DNA of 64,000 nt, taken from positions 62,001 through 126,000 of the forward strand of contig NZ_JHEI01000134.1 in assembly GCF_001273835.1 (NCBI RefSeq). Direction: 5' to 3'. Below are positions 1 through 9,116 of the stretch, piece after piece. Each line of letters begins with the position of its first letter. Positions within the stretch are counted from its first letter, which is position 1. The position numbers and the translations under genes are program-made. A model generated the notes under the pieces. That model had not been told where the DNA came from. It saw only the letters and a list, made by a program, of their open reading frames with translations, and did no database searches. The DNA is from Leucobacter celer subsp. astrifaciens. GTDB taxonomy: Bacteria; Actinomycetota; Actinomycetes; Actinomycetales; Microbacteriaceae.

Positions 1-312
1 GGTGACGTCCATCGCGTATTCGGGGTCGGCGAACATGAGCACCGGCACGAACGCGAGACTCAGCGCGACGGCCATGATCCCGAAGAACACACCCGACAGC
101 AGCAGCAGGAGCAGCGGCTTCCACCACCGGTACCCGGCCGCTCCGCGGAGCAGGCGATGATACTCGAGCGGCTCGGTCTCGACCGTCTGCATAACCTGCT
201 GGGGCTGCGCCCAGGCCCACTGCTGAGGAGCCGCGGGCGGCGCGGGCTGCTGGACGGGCGCTGCGGACGGCGGCACCGCCTGGTGAGGCTGCTCAGGTCC
301 AACGCTGGTCAT
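1..312 (-). CDS. CPBP-family intramembrane protease, N-terminal part (cut by window edge)
   Basis: The reading frame opens with ATG at 312 behind an AAGGA ribosome binding site and stays open to base 1, so only about 104 N-terminal residues are visible. A Pro/Gln/Ala-rich, probably disordered stretch (residues 2-42) is followed by YHRLLRGAAGYRWWKPLL (about 52-69) and a hydrophobic segment. This arrangement is typical of the start of actinobacterial CPBP (Abi/CAAX protease-like) membrane proteins. The catalytic EE/H motifs would lie outside the window, so activity cannot be judged. It lies downstream of glyS on the same strand and is separated from it by a strong hairpin, so it is probably transcribed separately. 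Confidence 0.6.
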   Translation of the reverse strand, partial: MTSVGPEQPHQAVPPSAAPVQQPAPPAAPQQWAWAQPQQVMQTVETEPLEYHRLLRGAAGYRWWKPLLLLLLSGVFFGIMAVALSLAFVPVLMFADPEYAMDVT

Positions 313-343
313 CTCGGTCCTTCCGCGTCTTTCGCGTGCATAC

Positions 344-385
344 GGCATAGGGCAGGATCCCCATGTGAAGATCCTGCCCTATGCC
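344..385 (-). terminator. Hairpin downstream of glyS
   Basis: A perfect 16-bp inverted repeat (344-359 and 370-385, arms GGCATAGGGCAGGATC) with a 10-nt loop lies between the glyS stop and the next gene. It can act as a terminator or 3' processing stem for glyS. No clear T-run follows it, so intrinsic termination is inferred. Confidence 0.6.
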
Positions 386-414
386 TCTGACAATTCAGTG
401 GTGAGGAGCGACCC

Positions 415-1800
<1,386 letters not shown>

Positions 1801-2049
1801 AGTTCTGTTTCACTCCAAGGGGCAAGCGGGGATCTTGGGAACGAGGCGCGGATCGGGATCCCGATCGGATTCGGGATCGGGATCCCGCGCGCATACCCGC
1901 CCAGTCTACCGGTGCGGCCATCGGGACACCGCGAGTCCGAGACCCCCGAGCCCCCTTGAGAGTAGAGCTTCCCGGCCGTTTTCGCGAGAACAGCCGAGAA
2001 ACCCTACTCTCGCTGGTGCGGGTGCGCCGCGCGAGGACTGCCGCGGGGT

Positions 2050-3537
2050 TCAGGAACCTGTGGCGGAAGAAGCGTCGGGGCTCTCAGCGCCGATCGCCCC
2101 TCCTCCGGCAGCACCGGGCGCTTGACCGCCCGGCATCTCACCCGCGGGGCCCGTTCCGCCGGGCGCGCCACCGGGGCCGCCGGCGCCCCCGGCGCCCCCG
2201 GGGCCTCCAGCCCCGCCGGGTCCCTGAGCGGCGGTCGCGGGATCGTACTCCGAACCGTTCGCGGTGATCGTGCCGCCCGTCACGGTGATCTCCCCGTTCG
2301 CGTCCATCGGGCCGTCGCCGCCGTTGTCCGCGCTCGTGATGGTGATCTCGCCGCCCGAGACCGCGATCGTGCCGTTGGAGTCGAGGCCGTCGAATCCGGC
2401 GTTCACGGTGATCGTGCCACCGGAGATCTCCAGGCGCTCACCGGTGTCGGCCTCGCGGTTCTGCGTCCCGTCGTTCAGCCCCGACGCATTGATGCCGTCA
2501 TCCGATGCGGTCAGGTCGACGGTGCCGGCGAAGATCGCGATGTTCGCCGCCTCCATGCCCTCGTACGACTCGCTCACCGTGATCTCGCCGCCGCCCACGG
2601 AGACGACGACCTCGGCCTTCACCCCGTCGTCGGCGACTGCTGCGACGATCGTGCCGCCGGTGACCACCGTGTCGGTCTGCGCCTGCAGGCCGTCATCACC
2701 GGCGGTGATGTCGATCGTGCCGCCGCTCACCAGGATGTAGCCCTTCGTCTCGTCATCCTCCTGATCGCTCTTCATGCCGTCGCCCCCGGTCGCGGTGAGG
2801 GAGAGCTCGCCTCCCTCGACCACGAGCGAGTCCTTGCCGCGCAGCGCGTCATCTGCGGCCGAGACCGTGATGTCTCCGGAGAGGATCACGAGGTCGTCCT
2901 TGCTGGTGATGCCGTCGTTGCCGTTGCCCTGCACGACGAGGGATCCCGAGCCGCTGATCGTGAGATCGGTCGCAGCGTAGATCGCGGCGTTCGCCTCGGC
3001 GTCATCGGCGTACGAGGCGGCGTCGGAGACGGTGTTCTCGCTGCCGTCGGCGAGGTGGATCGCCGCATCGTCGGCGCTCTGCACCTCGATGGCCGCTCCC
3101 GTCGAGCTGGAGATGTCGGCGCCATCGAGGATCAGCACGACGAGCGCATCGTCCGGAGCCGCGACGACGACCTGCCCCTCGAGCTCGCCGCTCAGCCGGT
3201 AGACGCCGGCCTCGGCGATCGTGACGGTGGATCCGTCGACGGTCACGGCAGAGGATCCGGAGGATCCGGATCCCGAAACCGTCGCCGAGGATCCCGAGAG
3301 CGCGATGTCGACGGCCTCGGTCTCGGACCACTCGTCGGTGTTCACCGTCGTGTAGTCGGCGTTGGCCGCGAGCACCTCATCGGGGCTGAGGTCACCGGTG
3401 AATGCGGTGCTCACCGCGGAGAGCTGCGCCGACGCGGCCCCGGAATCGCCGCCCGCCGAGGTCTCGGCGACCGCCGTGCAGCCGACGAGCAGTGCGCCGG
3501 CGAGGGCGAGCGAGGTGATGAGGACAGGGCGTTTCAT
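2050..3537 (-). CDS. DUF4353 carbohydrate-binding-like beta-helix lipoprotein
   Basis: A 495-residue predicted lipoprotein. An N-terminal signal peptide ends in the lipobox LVGC (cysteine near residue 18). It is followed by a Ser/Gly-rich linker and then a long array of short repeats of the form (I/V)SGGTI(T/D)(I/V), each followed by a DDG or NGNDG turn, as expected for a right-handed beta-helix of the DUF4353 type. The last 70 residues are a Gly/Ala/Pro-rich tail with GGAGGPGG repeats. The start ATG at 3537 overlaps the stop of the upstream VTC gene (ATGA) and follows GGAG. Such proteins often occur with VTC and DUF4956 proteins. The role is not known, and surface carbohydrate or polyphosphate handling is only an inference from context. 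Confidence 0.85.
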   Translation of the reverse strand: MKRPVLITSLALAGALLVGCTAVAETSAGGDSGAASAQLSAVSTAFTGDLSPDEVLAANADYTTVNTDEWSETEAVDIALSGSSATVSGSGSSGSSAVTVDGSTVTIAEAGVYRLSGELEGQVVVAAPDDALVVLILDGADISSSTGAAIEVQSADDAAIHLADGSENTVSDAASYADDAEANAAIYAATDLTISGSGSLVVQGNGNDGITSKDDLVILSGDITVSAADDALRGKDSLVVEGGELSLTATGGDGMKSDQEDDETKGYILVSGGTIDITAGDDGLQAQTDTVVTGGTIVAAVADDGVKAEVVVSVGGGEITVSESYEGMEAANIAIFAGTVDLTASDDGINASGLNDGTQNREADTGERLEISGGTITVNAGFDGLDSNGTIAVSGGEITITSADNGGDGPMDANGEITVTGGTITANGSEYDPATAAQGPGGAGGPGGAGGAGGPGGAPGGTGPAGEMPGGQAPGAAGGGAIGAESPDASSATGS

Positions 3538-4265
3538 GATGACTCCTTCGGGGTGTGCGCGGGGCGCGCGAACGGGCCGCGCAGGGTGCGCGCCCACTTG
3601 TTGCCGGGCAGTTCGGGGTGCAGCGCGGCGGTGCCGGTGCCGAACTTGCTGATGCCGCTGGGCCGGTGACCCGCGCGCCACAGCGCGCGATCGAGCCCGC
3701 TCGGCGGTCCGAGCGACTTCGACTCGAGGATCACGTGGTGCGGCAGCGCGATCGCACGATCCCCGCCGTCGCCCCAGCTCAGTTGCGTGTCGACGGTCGC
3801 CCGGCTGCCGTCGGGCAGCAGCAGGGTGGCCCGGTGGTAGCGGCTCACGAGCGATGGGCGCAGCCGCTCGACGAGGACCGGATCGTGGCCGTGGCCCTCG
3901 AGCAGTCCGCTCAGGTAGGCGCGGCCCTCCGTCGTGAGCCGGGCCCGGTCCGCGGGGTCGTAGCCCATGCGATCCTTGACCGTGCTGCCGCGACCGCTCT
4001 TCGTCTTCAGCTCGAGGTACGCCGTGCCCGTGTCGAGATAGCTGCGGGTGCGCAGCTTGAAGCGCCGACGCCGGCGCTGCGCGGTGAGACGGTAGCTCAG
4101 ATGGTCGGGGGTGTCGAAGTAGACGGAGTCGTAGGCGAACTCCCGCTGCCCCGCGATCTCGAGCACCCGCGTGGCCGGGTCGGCGCGCGCGAGGATCGCC
4201 GCCGCTGCTTCCCGCGGCAGGAGGTACTTGCGGTCGACCCGGGTCAGCAGCGCGGCCTCCGACAC
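3534..4265 (-). CDS. VTC-domain (polyphosphate polymerase-like) protein; 5' end disturbed by a repeat
   Basis: The frame encodes a VTC domain, a tunnel-fold domain that makes inorganic polyphosphate in the eukaryotic vacuolar transporter chaperone complex. Visible signatures are RVDRKYLLP near the N-terminus, RRRFKLRTRSY, TAYLELKTKSGRGSTVKDR and a C-terminal SKFGTGTA block. The start given is a GTG at 4265 (243 residues). The conserved N-terminal sequence LERFAPVSLDEI lies just upstream in the same frame, but no ATG or GTG precedes it. An ATG at 4581, coupled to the DUF4956 stop (ATGA), opens a plausible coding start in another frame. A palindromic repeat at 4411-4487 lies between the two frames. 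The gene is therefore either frameshifted by the repeat or uses the GTG with loss of about 15 conserved residues. Confidence 0.65.
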   Translation of the reverse strand: MSEAALLTRVDRKYLLPREAAAAILARADPATRVLEIAGQREFAYDSVYFDTPDHLSYRLTAQRRRRRFKLRTRSYLDTGTAYLELKTKSGRGSTVKDRMGYDPADRARLTTEGRAYLSGLLEGHGHDPVLVERLRPSLVSRYHRATLLLPDGSRATVDTQLSWGDGGDRAIALPHHVILESKSLGPPSGLDRALWRAGHRPSGISKFGTGTAALHPELPGNKWARTLRGPFARPAHTPKESS

Positions 4266-4410
4266 GATCTCGTCGAGCGAGACCGGCGCGAACCGCTCGA
4301 GCTGCAGGGGCTCGGCGCCGGTCGGTGCGCCGGTCGCGGGCGACGGGGTCGCGGGCGGGCTCGAGACCGAGCTCGGGGCCGGGCTCGGGGCCGGGTTCGA
4401 GGCGGCGAGT

Positions 4411-4487
4411 CCTGCAGAAGATATGGGATCTGCAGGCCATATGGAGTTTCGGCTCGAATCGATCTTCGGCAGATCCCATATCCTGCG
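4411..4487. repeat. Palindromic dispersed repeat, copy A
   Basis: Perfect 14-bp arms GATATGGGATCTGC (4420-4433) and their complement (4469-4482) enclose 35 nt. A related sequence with the same order of blocks occurs at 27996-28070. This copy lies inside what should be the 5' part of the VTC gene. Confidence 0.75.
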
Positions 4488-4577
4488 CCGGCCGCGCAGC
4501 GGCGTCCGAGGGCAGAGCCGCGGCGGCCGGGGGCAGCGCCGCGGCGATGGCCTCCGGGAGGCCGGCCGCGCGGGGGC

Positions 4578-5330
4578 TCATCGTGCACCCCCGGCGAGGG
4601 CGGCATTGAGCTCAGCGCGTGAGGATCGCGTGCCGCGCGGCCGCGATCCCGCGCCGCCGGAGGTGCCCGCGCCGCCCGAGGCATCCGCGCCGCCCGCATC
4701 CCGGCTCGTGCCGCCCGCCCGCCGGGGCGATGCGAGGCGGGCGCGGTGCTCGGCCCGGGCGTCGTCGGCGCGCGTCCAGGCCGGGTCGAGTCGGTACCGC
4801 ACGTCGACCAGCGTGGAATCGTTCACGAGGTCGAGCTGTTGCACCGTCACCGCGGTGACCGTGGCGCCGAGCCGGCGGGCGAGCTCGGCGCGCAGCTCGG
4901 TCTCGTCGGTGATGGCACGGTCGAGCCGCACCACCTGATGCCGGCTGCGCGCGAGCAGCGCCGGGTGATCCGCCACCCACATGACGGCCAGGATGAGAAC
5001 GATGAGCAGCGACGGGACGAGCACCGTCGACGAGGAGAGGCCTCCGATGAGCCCCATGGCGAGCGCCGAGAAGTAGTACGCCACCTCGCGCTGCGAGATC
5101 TCGGAGGAGCGCAGGCGGATGATCGACAGTACCCCGAACAGCCCGAGGCCGAGGCCCGCAGCGATCTCGGCCCCGCCGAGCACCGAGGTGACCGCGAGCA
5201 CACCCACGTTGACTCCGAGGAAGGCGACCACGAGGTCCCGGCGACGGTGGCGCGGGTAGTAGAGGCCGAGGGCGAGGATCAACGCGGCGATGATATCGAC
5301 GGCGATGAGGACGAGGCTGCTGGTGGTCAC
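4578..5330 (-). CDS. DUF4956 domain membrane protein
   Basis: About 250 residues. The first 130 carry four hydrophobic segments (LVLIAVDIIAALILALGLYY, LVVAFLGVNVGVLAV, a Gly-rich FGVLSIIRLRSSEISQREVA block and a further transmembrane pair), which is the DUF4956 membrane domain. A cytoplasmic segment and a Gly/Ala/Arg-rich low-complexity tail follow. GTG at 5330 is preferred because CAGGAG precedes it by 8 nt. A longer frame from a TTG at 5405 adds 25 basic residues without a better ribosome site. DUF4956 proteins commonly accompany VTC-domain proteins, as here, which suggests a membrane partner for a polyphosphate-polymerase-like enzyme. Function is unproven. Confidence 0.85.
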   Translation of the reverse strand: MTTSSLVLIAVDIIAALILALGLYYPRHRRRDLVVAFLGVNVGVLAVTSVLGGAEIAAGLGLGLFGVLSIIRLRSSEISQREVAYYFSALAMGLIGGLSSSTVLVPSLLIVLILAVMWVADHPALLARSRHQVVRLDRAITDETELRAELARRLGATVTAVTVQQLDLVNDSTLVDVRYRLDPAWTRADDARAEHRARLASPRRAGGTSRDAGGADASGGAGTSGGAGSRPRGTRSSRAELNAALAGGAR

Positions 5331-5485
5331 GGGGGTGCTCCTGACGTCGGGGAGTCGGATTCCGGATCGCCTGCGCGACCGGTATTGCACCCATTTGATC
5401 GCCAAAAGTTATGCGAACGTTATGATTTGGCTCCACGCGACGTAGAGAATCCTCACGCCGGGGCGTCACTCTCTCCGTCCTCGCT

Positions 5486-5575
5486 CTCCCCGGCGCGGCT
5501 CTTTCCGGCACGGCCCTCCCCGGCACGGTTCTCCCCGGCACGGCCCTCCCCGGCACGCCGCTCGCCGGCTACGCG
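5486..5575. repeat. 15-bp tandem repeat, six units
   Basis: Six consecutive 15-bp units with consensus CTCCCCGGCACGGCC run from 5486 to 5575. The first and last units are most diverged. The array is upstream of the DUF4956 operon and downstream of the 2-hydroxyacid dehydrogenase, outside any supported gene. Confidence 0.85.
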
Positions 5576-5682
5576 AGGCGGGCGCCCGCAGGCGCGGCGG
5601 CGCCGAGGCACCGCCGCAGCCTCGGCTGCCTCGGCGGCTTCAGCCGCGCAGACGACTTCTCAGCGGCGTCTGCGGATCGTGC

Positions 5683-6618
5683 TCAGGCTCCGAGCACGAG
5701 GTTCTCGGGCGCTTCACCCGCCCGGAGGTGCGCGATCTGGCGCAGGATCAGCGCGACCATGCGCGGCAGCATGGCGCTCGAATCGCCGCCGACGTGCGGG
5801 GTGATGAGGGCGTTCTGGCAGTCCCAGAGCGGGTGGTCGACGGGCAGCGGCTCGGGATCGGTGACGTCGAGGGCGGCACGCAGGCGACCCGCCTGCAGCT
5901 CGGCGACCAGCGCATCGGTGTCGACGACCGGGCCGCGGGCCACGTTCACCAGCAGAGCCCCGTCGGGCATCGCGGCGAGCGCGTCGGCATCGATGAGCCC
6001 CTTCGTCTCGTCGGTGAGCGGCACCGCGAGAATCACGATCTCGGCCTCCGAGAGGCAGGCGTGCAGATCCTCGAAGCCGTGCACCGAGACCCGATCCCCC
6101 GCCGGGTTCCGCTCCTCGCGAGCCGAGCGCGCCAGCCGCGTGATCCGGGTTTCGAAGCCCGCGAGCCGGGCCTCGATCGCCTGCGACACCCCGCCGTATC
6201 CGACCAGCAGCACCCGCCGGTCGGCGAGGCTCGGGAACGACTGCGTCTGCCAGCGGTGGGCCTCGCCGTCGCGCACGAACCCGGGGATGCCCCGCTGAGC
6301 CGCGAGGGCGAGCGCGAGGGCGAGTTCGGCGGTCGAGGTCTCGTGCACGGTCGCCGCATTGGCGAACGGCACTCCCTCGGGCAGATGCTTCGTCACGCCG
6401 TTGTATCCGATCGACTGCCACTGCACGAGAGCCGTCTCGACGCCCGCGAGCCGTGCGAGCTTCCGGTTGCCTCCCCAGTAGGGCGGCACCACGATGTCGA
6501 AGCGTTCGCGCGGGGCCGCGGTGTCGAGATCCCACGTGACGAATTCGACGCCCTCGACCTCCCCGAGCGCTTCGCGCAAGCCGGGATCGGTGGGCAGCGA
6601 GACGACGAGGTCATTCAT
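5683..6618 (-). CDS. D-isomer specific 2-hydroxyacid dehydrogenase
   Basis: A 311-residue NAD(P)-dependent oxidoreductase that interconverts a 2-keto acid and a D-2-hydroxy acid; the substrate cannot be read from sequence. The nucleotide-binding loop is VGYGGVSQAI (139-148). The catalytic set is R228 in NVARGPVVDTDAL, E256 in DVTDPEPLP, and H275 in ITPHVGG. Start ATG at 6618 gives the normal family length. A longer open frame to 6798 runs back over the neighbouring divergent small gene and was rejected. Phosphonate or glyoxylate-type substrates are possible. Confidence 0.88.
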   Translation of the reverse strand: MNDLVVSLPTDPGLREALGEVEGVEFVTWDLDTAAPRERFDIVVPPYWGGNRKLARLAGVETALVQWQSIGYNGVTKHLPEGVPFANAATVHETSTAELALALALAAQRGIPGFVRDGEAHRWQTQSFPSLADRRVLLVGYGGVSQAIEARLAGFETRITRLARSAREERNPAGDRVSVHGFEDLHACLSEAEIVILAVPLTDETKGLIDADALAAMPDGALLVNVARGPVVDTDALVAELQAGRLRAALDVTDPEPLPVDHPLWDCQNALITPHVGGDSSAMLPRMVALILRQIAHLRAGEAPENLVLGA

Positions 6619-6705
6619 GCCACCGAGTGTATCGGGACGGTCCGTGCGGGCCGCGTCAGCATGCCGGGTGGGCAACACCACCGGGTCGGGTGTAGCGTTT
6701 TCAGC

Positions 6706-6906
6706 ATGGATACTTCGAGCTTTCAGCGACTTCCCAAGAGCATTCAGCAGCTCGTGCTCGACGGACTCGACAACGAAGTGCAGTCCGGCCTCGAGCAACT
6801 CGACGAGACGAAGAAGTCGGGCTCGCTCAATTCCGAGCAGACCGCTTCGATCGAGGGCGACATTCGCCGCGCGGCAGAGCTGCGCAACCGCTTCTCTCCC
6901 GCGTAG
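6706..6906 (+). CDS. Small hypothetical protein (66 aa)
   Basis: ATG at 6706 opens a 66-residue, predominantly helical frame (start MDTSSFQRLPKSIQQLVLDG) with balanced Asp/Glu and Lys/Arg and no membrane segment. It is divergent from the 2-hydroxyacid dehydrogenase gene with only 87 bp between starts. I do not recognise the family. The natural amino-acid composition supports a real gene. Confidence 0.6.
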   Translation: MDTSSFQRLPKSIQQLVLDGLDNEVQSGLEQLDETKKSGSLNSEQTASIEGDIRRAAELRNRFSPA

Positions 6907-7163
6907 GCCGCGACCGACCCGGCTGGGCGCCCCGGAAAGGATGGCCCAGCTCCGGATCGCCCGGACCCGATAGCCCCCTACAACCGCTCGGCCGAGACCT
7001 GCTACCGCTCGTCCAGATCCCGCCGCCGACCGCTGCGCGCGGCTAAGCGCTGCGCTTCGCGAATCACTGCGACGCAGGTCTCGTCATCGCTCGCTTCCGT
7101 CGCGTGCAGACCGATCGCACGCCGCGTGCCGGCGGTGAGGCCCCGTTGCAGCGAGCGGGATCC

Positions 7164-7406
7164 TCATGCCTCCTCGTCCGGGATCGGCGTCTTCTCGCCC
7201 GTTTCCGGGTGCCTGATCAGGCCCGGGTCCGACATTCCGTATCGGGGATTCTGCTGCTTGCCGTCGTGGCCGAGATGGTCGGTGGAGCCGTCGAGCACGG
7301 GACGATCCTGCGTCTCGCCCTCGGGCAGCGCAGACACCGTGCCCTCGCCGTTGCCGGCCTCGGTCTCGGTCGCCTCGTGCGGTTCATTCTTCTCACGATC
7401 GGACAT
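7164..7406 (-). CDS. Small acidic hypothetical protein (80 aa)
   Basis: ATG at 7406 follows GAGGAGGGG, a strong ribosome site. The product is 80 residues, hydrophilic and acidic (MSDREKNEPHEATETEAGN at the start), and ends with PRYGMSDPGLIRHPETGEKT. It has no membrane segment or signal and is probably largely disordered. I do not recognise the family. A further in-frame stretch without any start codon continues after the stop toward 7020. Confidence 0.6.
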   Translation of the reverse strand: MSDREKNEPHEATETEAGNGEGTVSALPEGETQDRPVLDGSTDHLGHDGKQQNPRYGMSDPGLIRHPETGEKTPIPDEEA

Positions 7407-7651
7407 GACTGCCCCTCCTCGCGCTCCTCGATTCGATGGCTTCACGCTACGCGGGTCAGCCGCAGAGTGTGAGGCCGTTGGCGCGGCGGCGGCGGGCCGG
7501 TATGGAGGAGCGACGCGACCCCTCGGGCGGATCAGCCGGGATAGGGGGATCTGTGAAATCGGCCGGCAGGGGATCCCGCTCCGATTGCAGGTTGTGCACA
7601 GTCCTCCGCTTATCGGTAGACGTGCGCTCAGTCGAAGCGCACACTGGACTG

Positions 7652-7783
7652 ATGGAAATCGAGAGCGCTTCCTCCAGAGGACTCCCGATATGCCCGAGCT
7701 GCAGGATCATGCTCATGTGGCCCATCCGCGACGGGTGGAAATGCGATGAATGCGGTTTGGAGCGGCTCGACTCGGACGAGTGA
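7652..7783 (+). CDS. Zinc-ribbon miniprotein (43 aa)
   Basis: ATG at 7652 gives 43 residues with two CxxC pairs, CPSC at 14-17 and CDEC near 31-34, spaced as in a zinc ribbon (MEIESASSRGLPICPSCRIM, then GWKCDECGLERLDSDE). No clear Shine-Dalgarno sequence precedes it. The zinc-binding pattern is the main argument for a real gene. Partner unknown. Confidence 0.5.
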   Translation: MEIESASSRGLPICPSCRIMLMWPIRDGWKCDECGLERLDSDE

Positions 7784-7825
7784 GTGTCGGTGGTCCGGTG
7801 TGTGCTTGCATCGGGAGGGAGGACC

Positions 7826-8047
7826 ATGGCGATTCGCGAGAATGGCGGCCTGGAGGCGAGTGCCTCGCGGTACGACGCCGCGCATGCGGCCGAGGTGATC
7901 GGCGAACTCGAGGCGCAGTTCTCGGCGGGCGAGATCGAGCGGCACGCCTACTTCGAGAAGAAGCGCGGCCTCGTGCGACTGTTCCTGAAGGCCGGCACCG
8001 CGCCGCGCCCGCGCCGCCGAGCCGTCGAGAACTACGACGGCGACTGA
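7826..8047 (+). CDS. Small hypothetical protein (73 aa)
   Basis: ATG at 7826 follows GGGAGGGAGG. An upstream in-frame ATG at 7784 was rejected because it lacks a ribosome site. The product is helical (HAAEVIGELEAQFSAGEIER) with a basic C-terminus (PRPRRRAVENY). The FSAGEIERHAYFEKKRGL segment loosely resembles the short oligomerisation (SHOCT) motif, but the match is too weak to name it. Confidence 0.6.
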   Translation: MAIRENGGLEASASRYDAAHAAEVIGELEAQFSAGEIERHAYFEKKRGLVRLFLKAGTAPRPRRRAVENYDGD

Positions 8048-8135
8048 GTCGCAACTGAGGAGATCCATCAAACAGGTTGACCAGCCGTCTCGTTCGTGTC
8101 AGTCTGCTAGTCCATTCGATCAGGGGAGGTACTCA

Positions 8136-8333
8136 ATGGGTTTCCTGGAAGATGCGAAGGAGACCGCCGAGGCGGCGGCGAAGAAGGTCGGCCGGACCGT
8201 CGAGGACGGTGTGGACCGGGCCAAGGACAAGGTCGACGAGCTGAAGGCCGAGGCCGAAGTGAAGAAGGCGGAGGCCGAGCGCGACGCGACCAAGGCCCGC
8301 AATGAGGCCAAGGAAGAGCTCCGCGACAACTAG
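8136..8333 (+). CDS. Lys/Glu-rich amphipathic helical protein (65 aa)
   Basis: ATG at 8136 follows AGGGGAGG. The 65 residues form one continuous predicted helix with alternating charged patches (MGFLEDAKETAEAAAKKVGR, then DELKAEAEVKKAEAERD). It resembles CsbD-like or late-embryogenesis-like stress proteins in composition only. A strong GC hairpin follows at once, so it is a single-gene transcript. A stress-protection role is a guess. Confidence 0.65.
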   Translation: MGFLEDAKETAEAAAKKVGRTVEDGVDRAKDKVDELKAEAEVKKAEAERDATKARNEAKEELRDN

Positions 8334-8350
8334 TCGCAGCGCAACGGCGT

Positions 8351-8392
8351 GAACCCCCGCGCTCCCGCTCGATCGCGGGGGCGCGGGGGTTC
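8351..8392. terminator. Bidirectional terminator hairpin
   Basis: An inverted repeat (GAACCCCCGCGCTCCCG paired with its complement ending GCGGGGGTTC) lies 17 bp after the 65-residue gene and between two convergent genes. It can serve both strands. Confidence 0.75.
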
Positions 8393-8478
8393 TTCGTCCC
8401 GCGGTCTCTACCGCGGAGGGTCGGCTGCCGTGCGGTCGGAGATGGGGCGCGGGAAACCGCACCCCGCCTTCGGTCGCG

Positions 8479-8604
8479 TCACGAGTGCTTCTTCAGCAGA
8501 GAGCTCTCTGCTTCGAGCCTGCTGCGTTTCGCAGCGCGCTTCTCTTTCAGCGTCTGCGCAGCGGGCTTCTTCGCGGACTTCTGGCCGTGGTTCTTACCGG
8601 ACAT
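8479..8604 (-). CDS. Basic miniprotein (41 aa)
   Basis: ATG at 8604 follows GAGGAG and encodes 41 very basic residues beginning MSGKNHGQKSAKKPAAQTLK and ending with SSLLKKHS. It has no cysteines or membrane segment and would bind nucleic acid or acidic proteins by charge. Short Lys-rich proteins that start with MSGKNHGQKSAKKP-like sequence are common in related actinobacteria, but no function is known to me. It is convergent with the 65-residue gene. Confidence 0.65.
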   Translation of the reverse strand: MSGKNHGQKSAKKPAAQTLKEKRAAKRSRLEAESSLLKKHS

Positions 8605-8657
8605 ATCAACTCCTCTCGATCACTTCATGAAGCTCGGAAGGTCTGCACCCGTATCGC

Positions 8658-8852
8658 CTATCTGCTGCCCTCACGGGTCGCTTCAGCGGCGACTTCAAGG
8701 TCGGCGGCGAGTCGCCTGTGCCGCTCGATGAGGGATTCCATGCCGTCGTCACGGGTACCGGTCGAGTTCGCGAGCGCTTCGAGAGCGTCGGCTGTTCTGC
8801 GGTCTTTCGCTGCAAGGGAGTCAAGCCGTGCAGCGATCGCTACATGTGCCAT
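8658..8852 (-). CDS. Small helical protein or 3' remnant of a larger gene (64 aa)
   Basis: The frame from ATG 8852 encodes 64 residues (MAHVAIAARLDSLAAKDRRT onward) with good coding character but no ribosome binding site. The same frame continues upstream with coding-like sequence (ECLAHQAFAFLSELGYGAV) to a TGA near 8903 without another start codon. This could be a small gene or the C-terminal remnant of a decayed one. Confidence 0.35.
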   Translation of the reverse strand: MAHVAIAARLDSLAAKDRRTADALEALANSTGTRDDGMESLIERHRRLAADLEVAAEATREGSR

Positions 8853-9116
8853 GACTGCACCATAACCGAGTTCCGAGAGGAAAGCGAATGCCTGATGAGC
8901 GAGGCATTCTTTCTCGGAGGATCACGGCTCTCCGCGGCCGCTGCAGACCGGCGCGGAGTTGCGACCCCCTGCGTCTGTACCGCATCGACGACGGACTCCC
9001 TCGGCATCCCGATCCCGGTCGCGTGCGAGTGACGTACCGGATTCCGGCTTCGGATCTTCAGCGGTCCGTCGACCGTCGGTCATGGGGTGGCAACGCAGGA
9101 CGACGGTCGAGAAACG

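Noticed and set aside
1846..1890. GATCGGGATCCC direct and inverted repeats upstream of glyS
   Set aside because: Short, low-complexity GGGATC-type sequence is frequent in this genome. No clear operator or riboswitch (for example a T-box) could be recognised.
2050..4581. A single 843-residue protein covering the lipoprotein and the VTC region
   Set aside because: Residues before the lipoprotein signal peptide are mostly VTC coding sequence read in the wrong frame. The lipoprotein has its own ribosome site and ATG at 3537.
7020..7163. Protein-coding tail after the 80-residue gene (reads ...DDETCVAVIREAQRLAARSG...)
   Set aside because: It reads well but has no start codon after the TGA at 7164, so it is not supported as a gene. 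A readthrough or decayed gene is possible but unproven.
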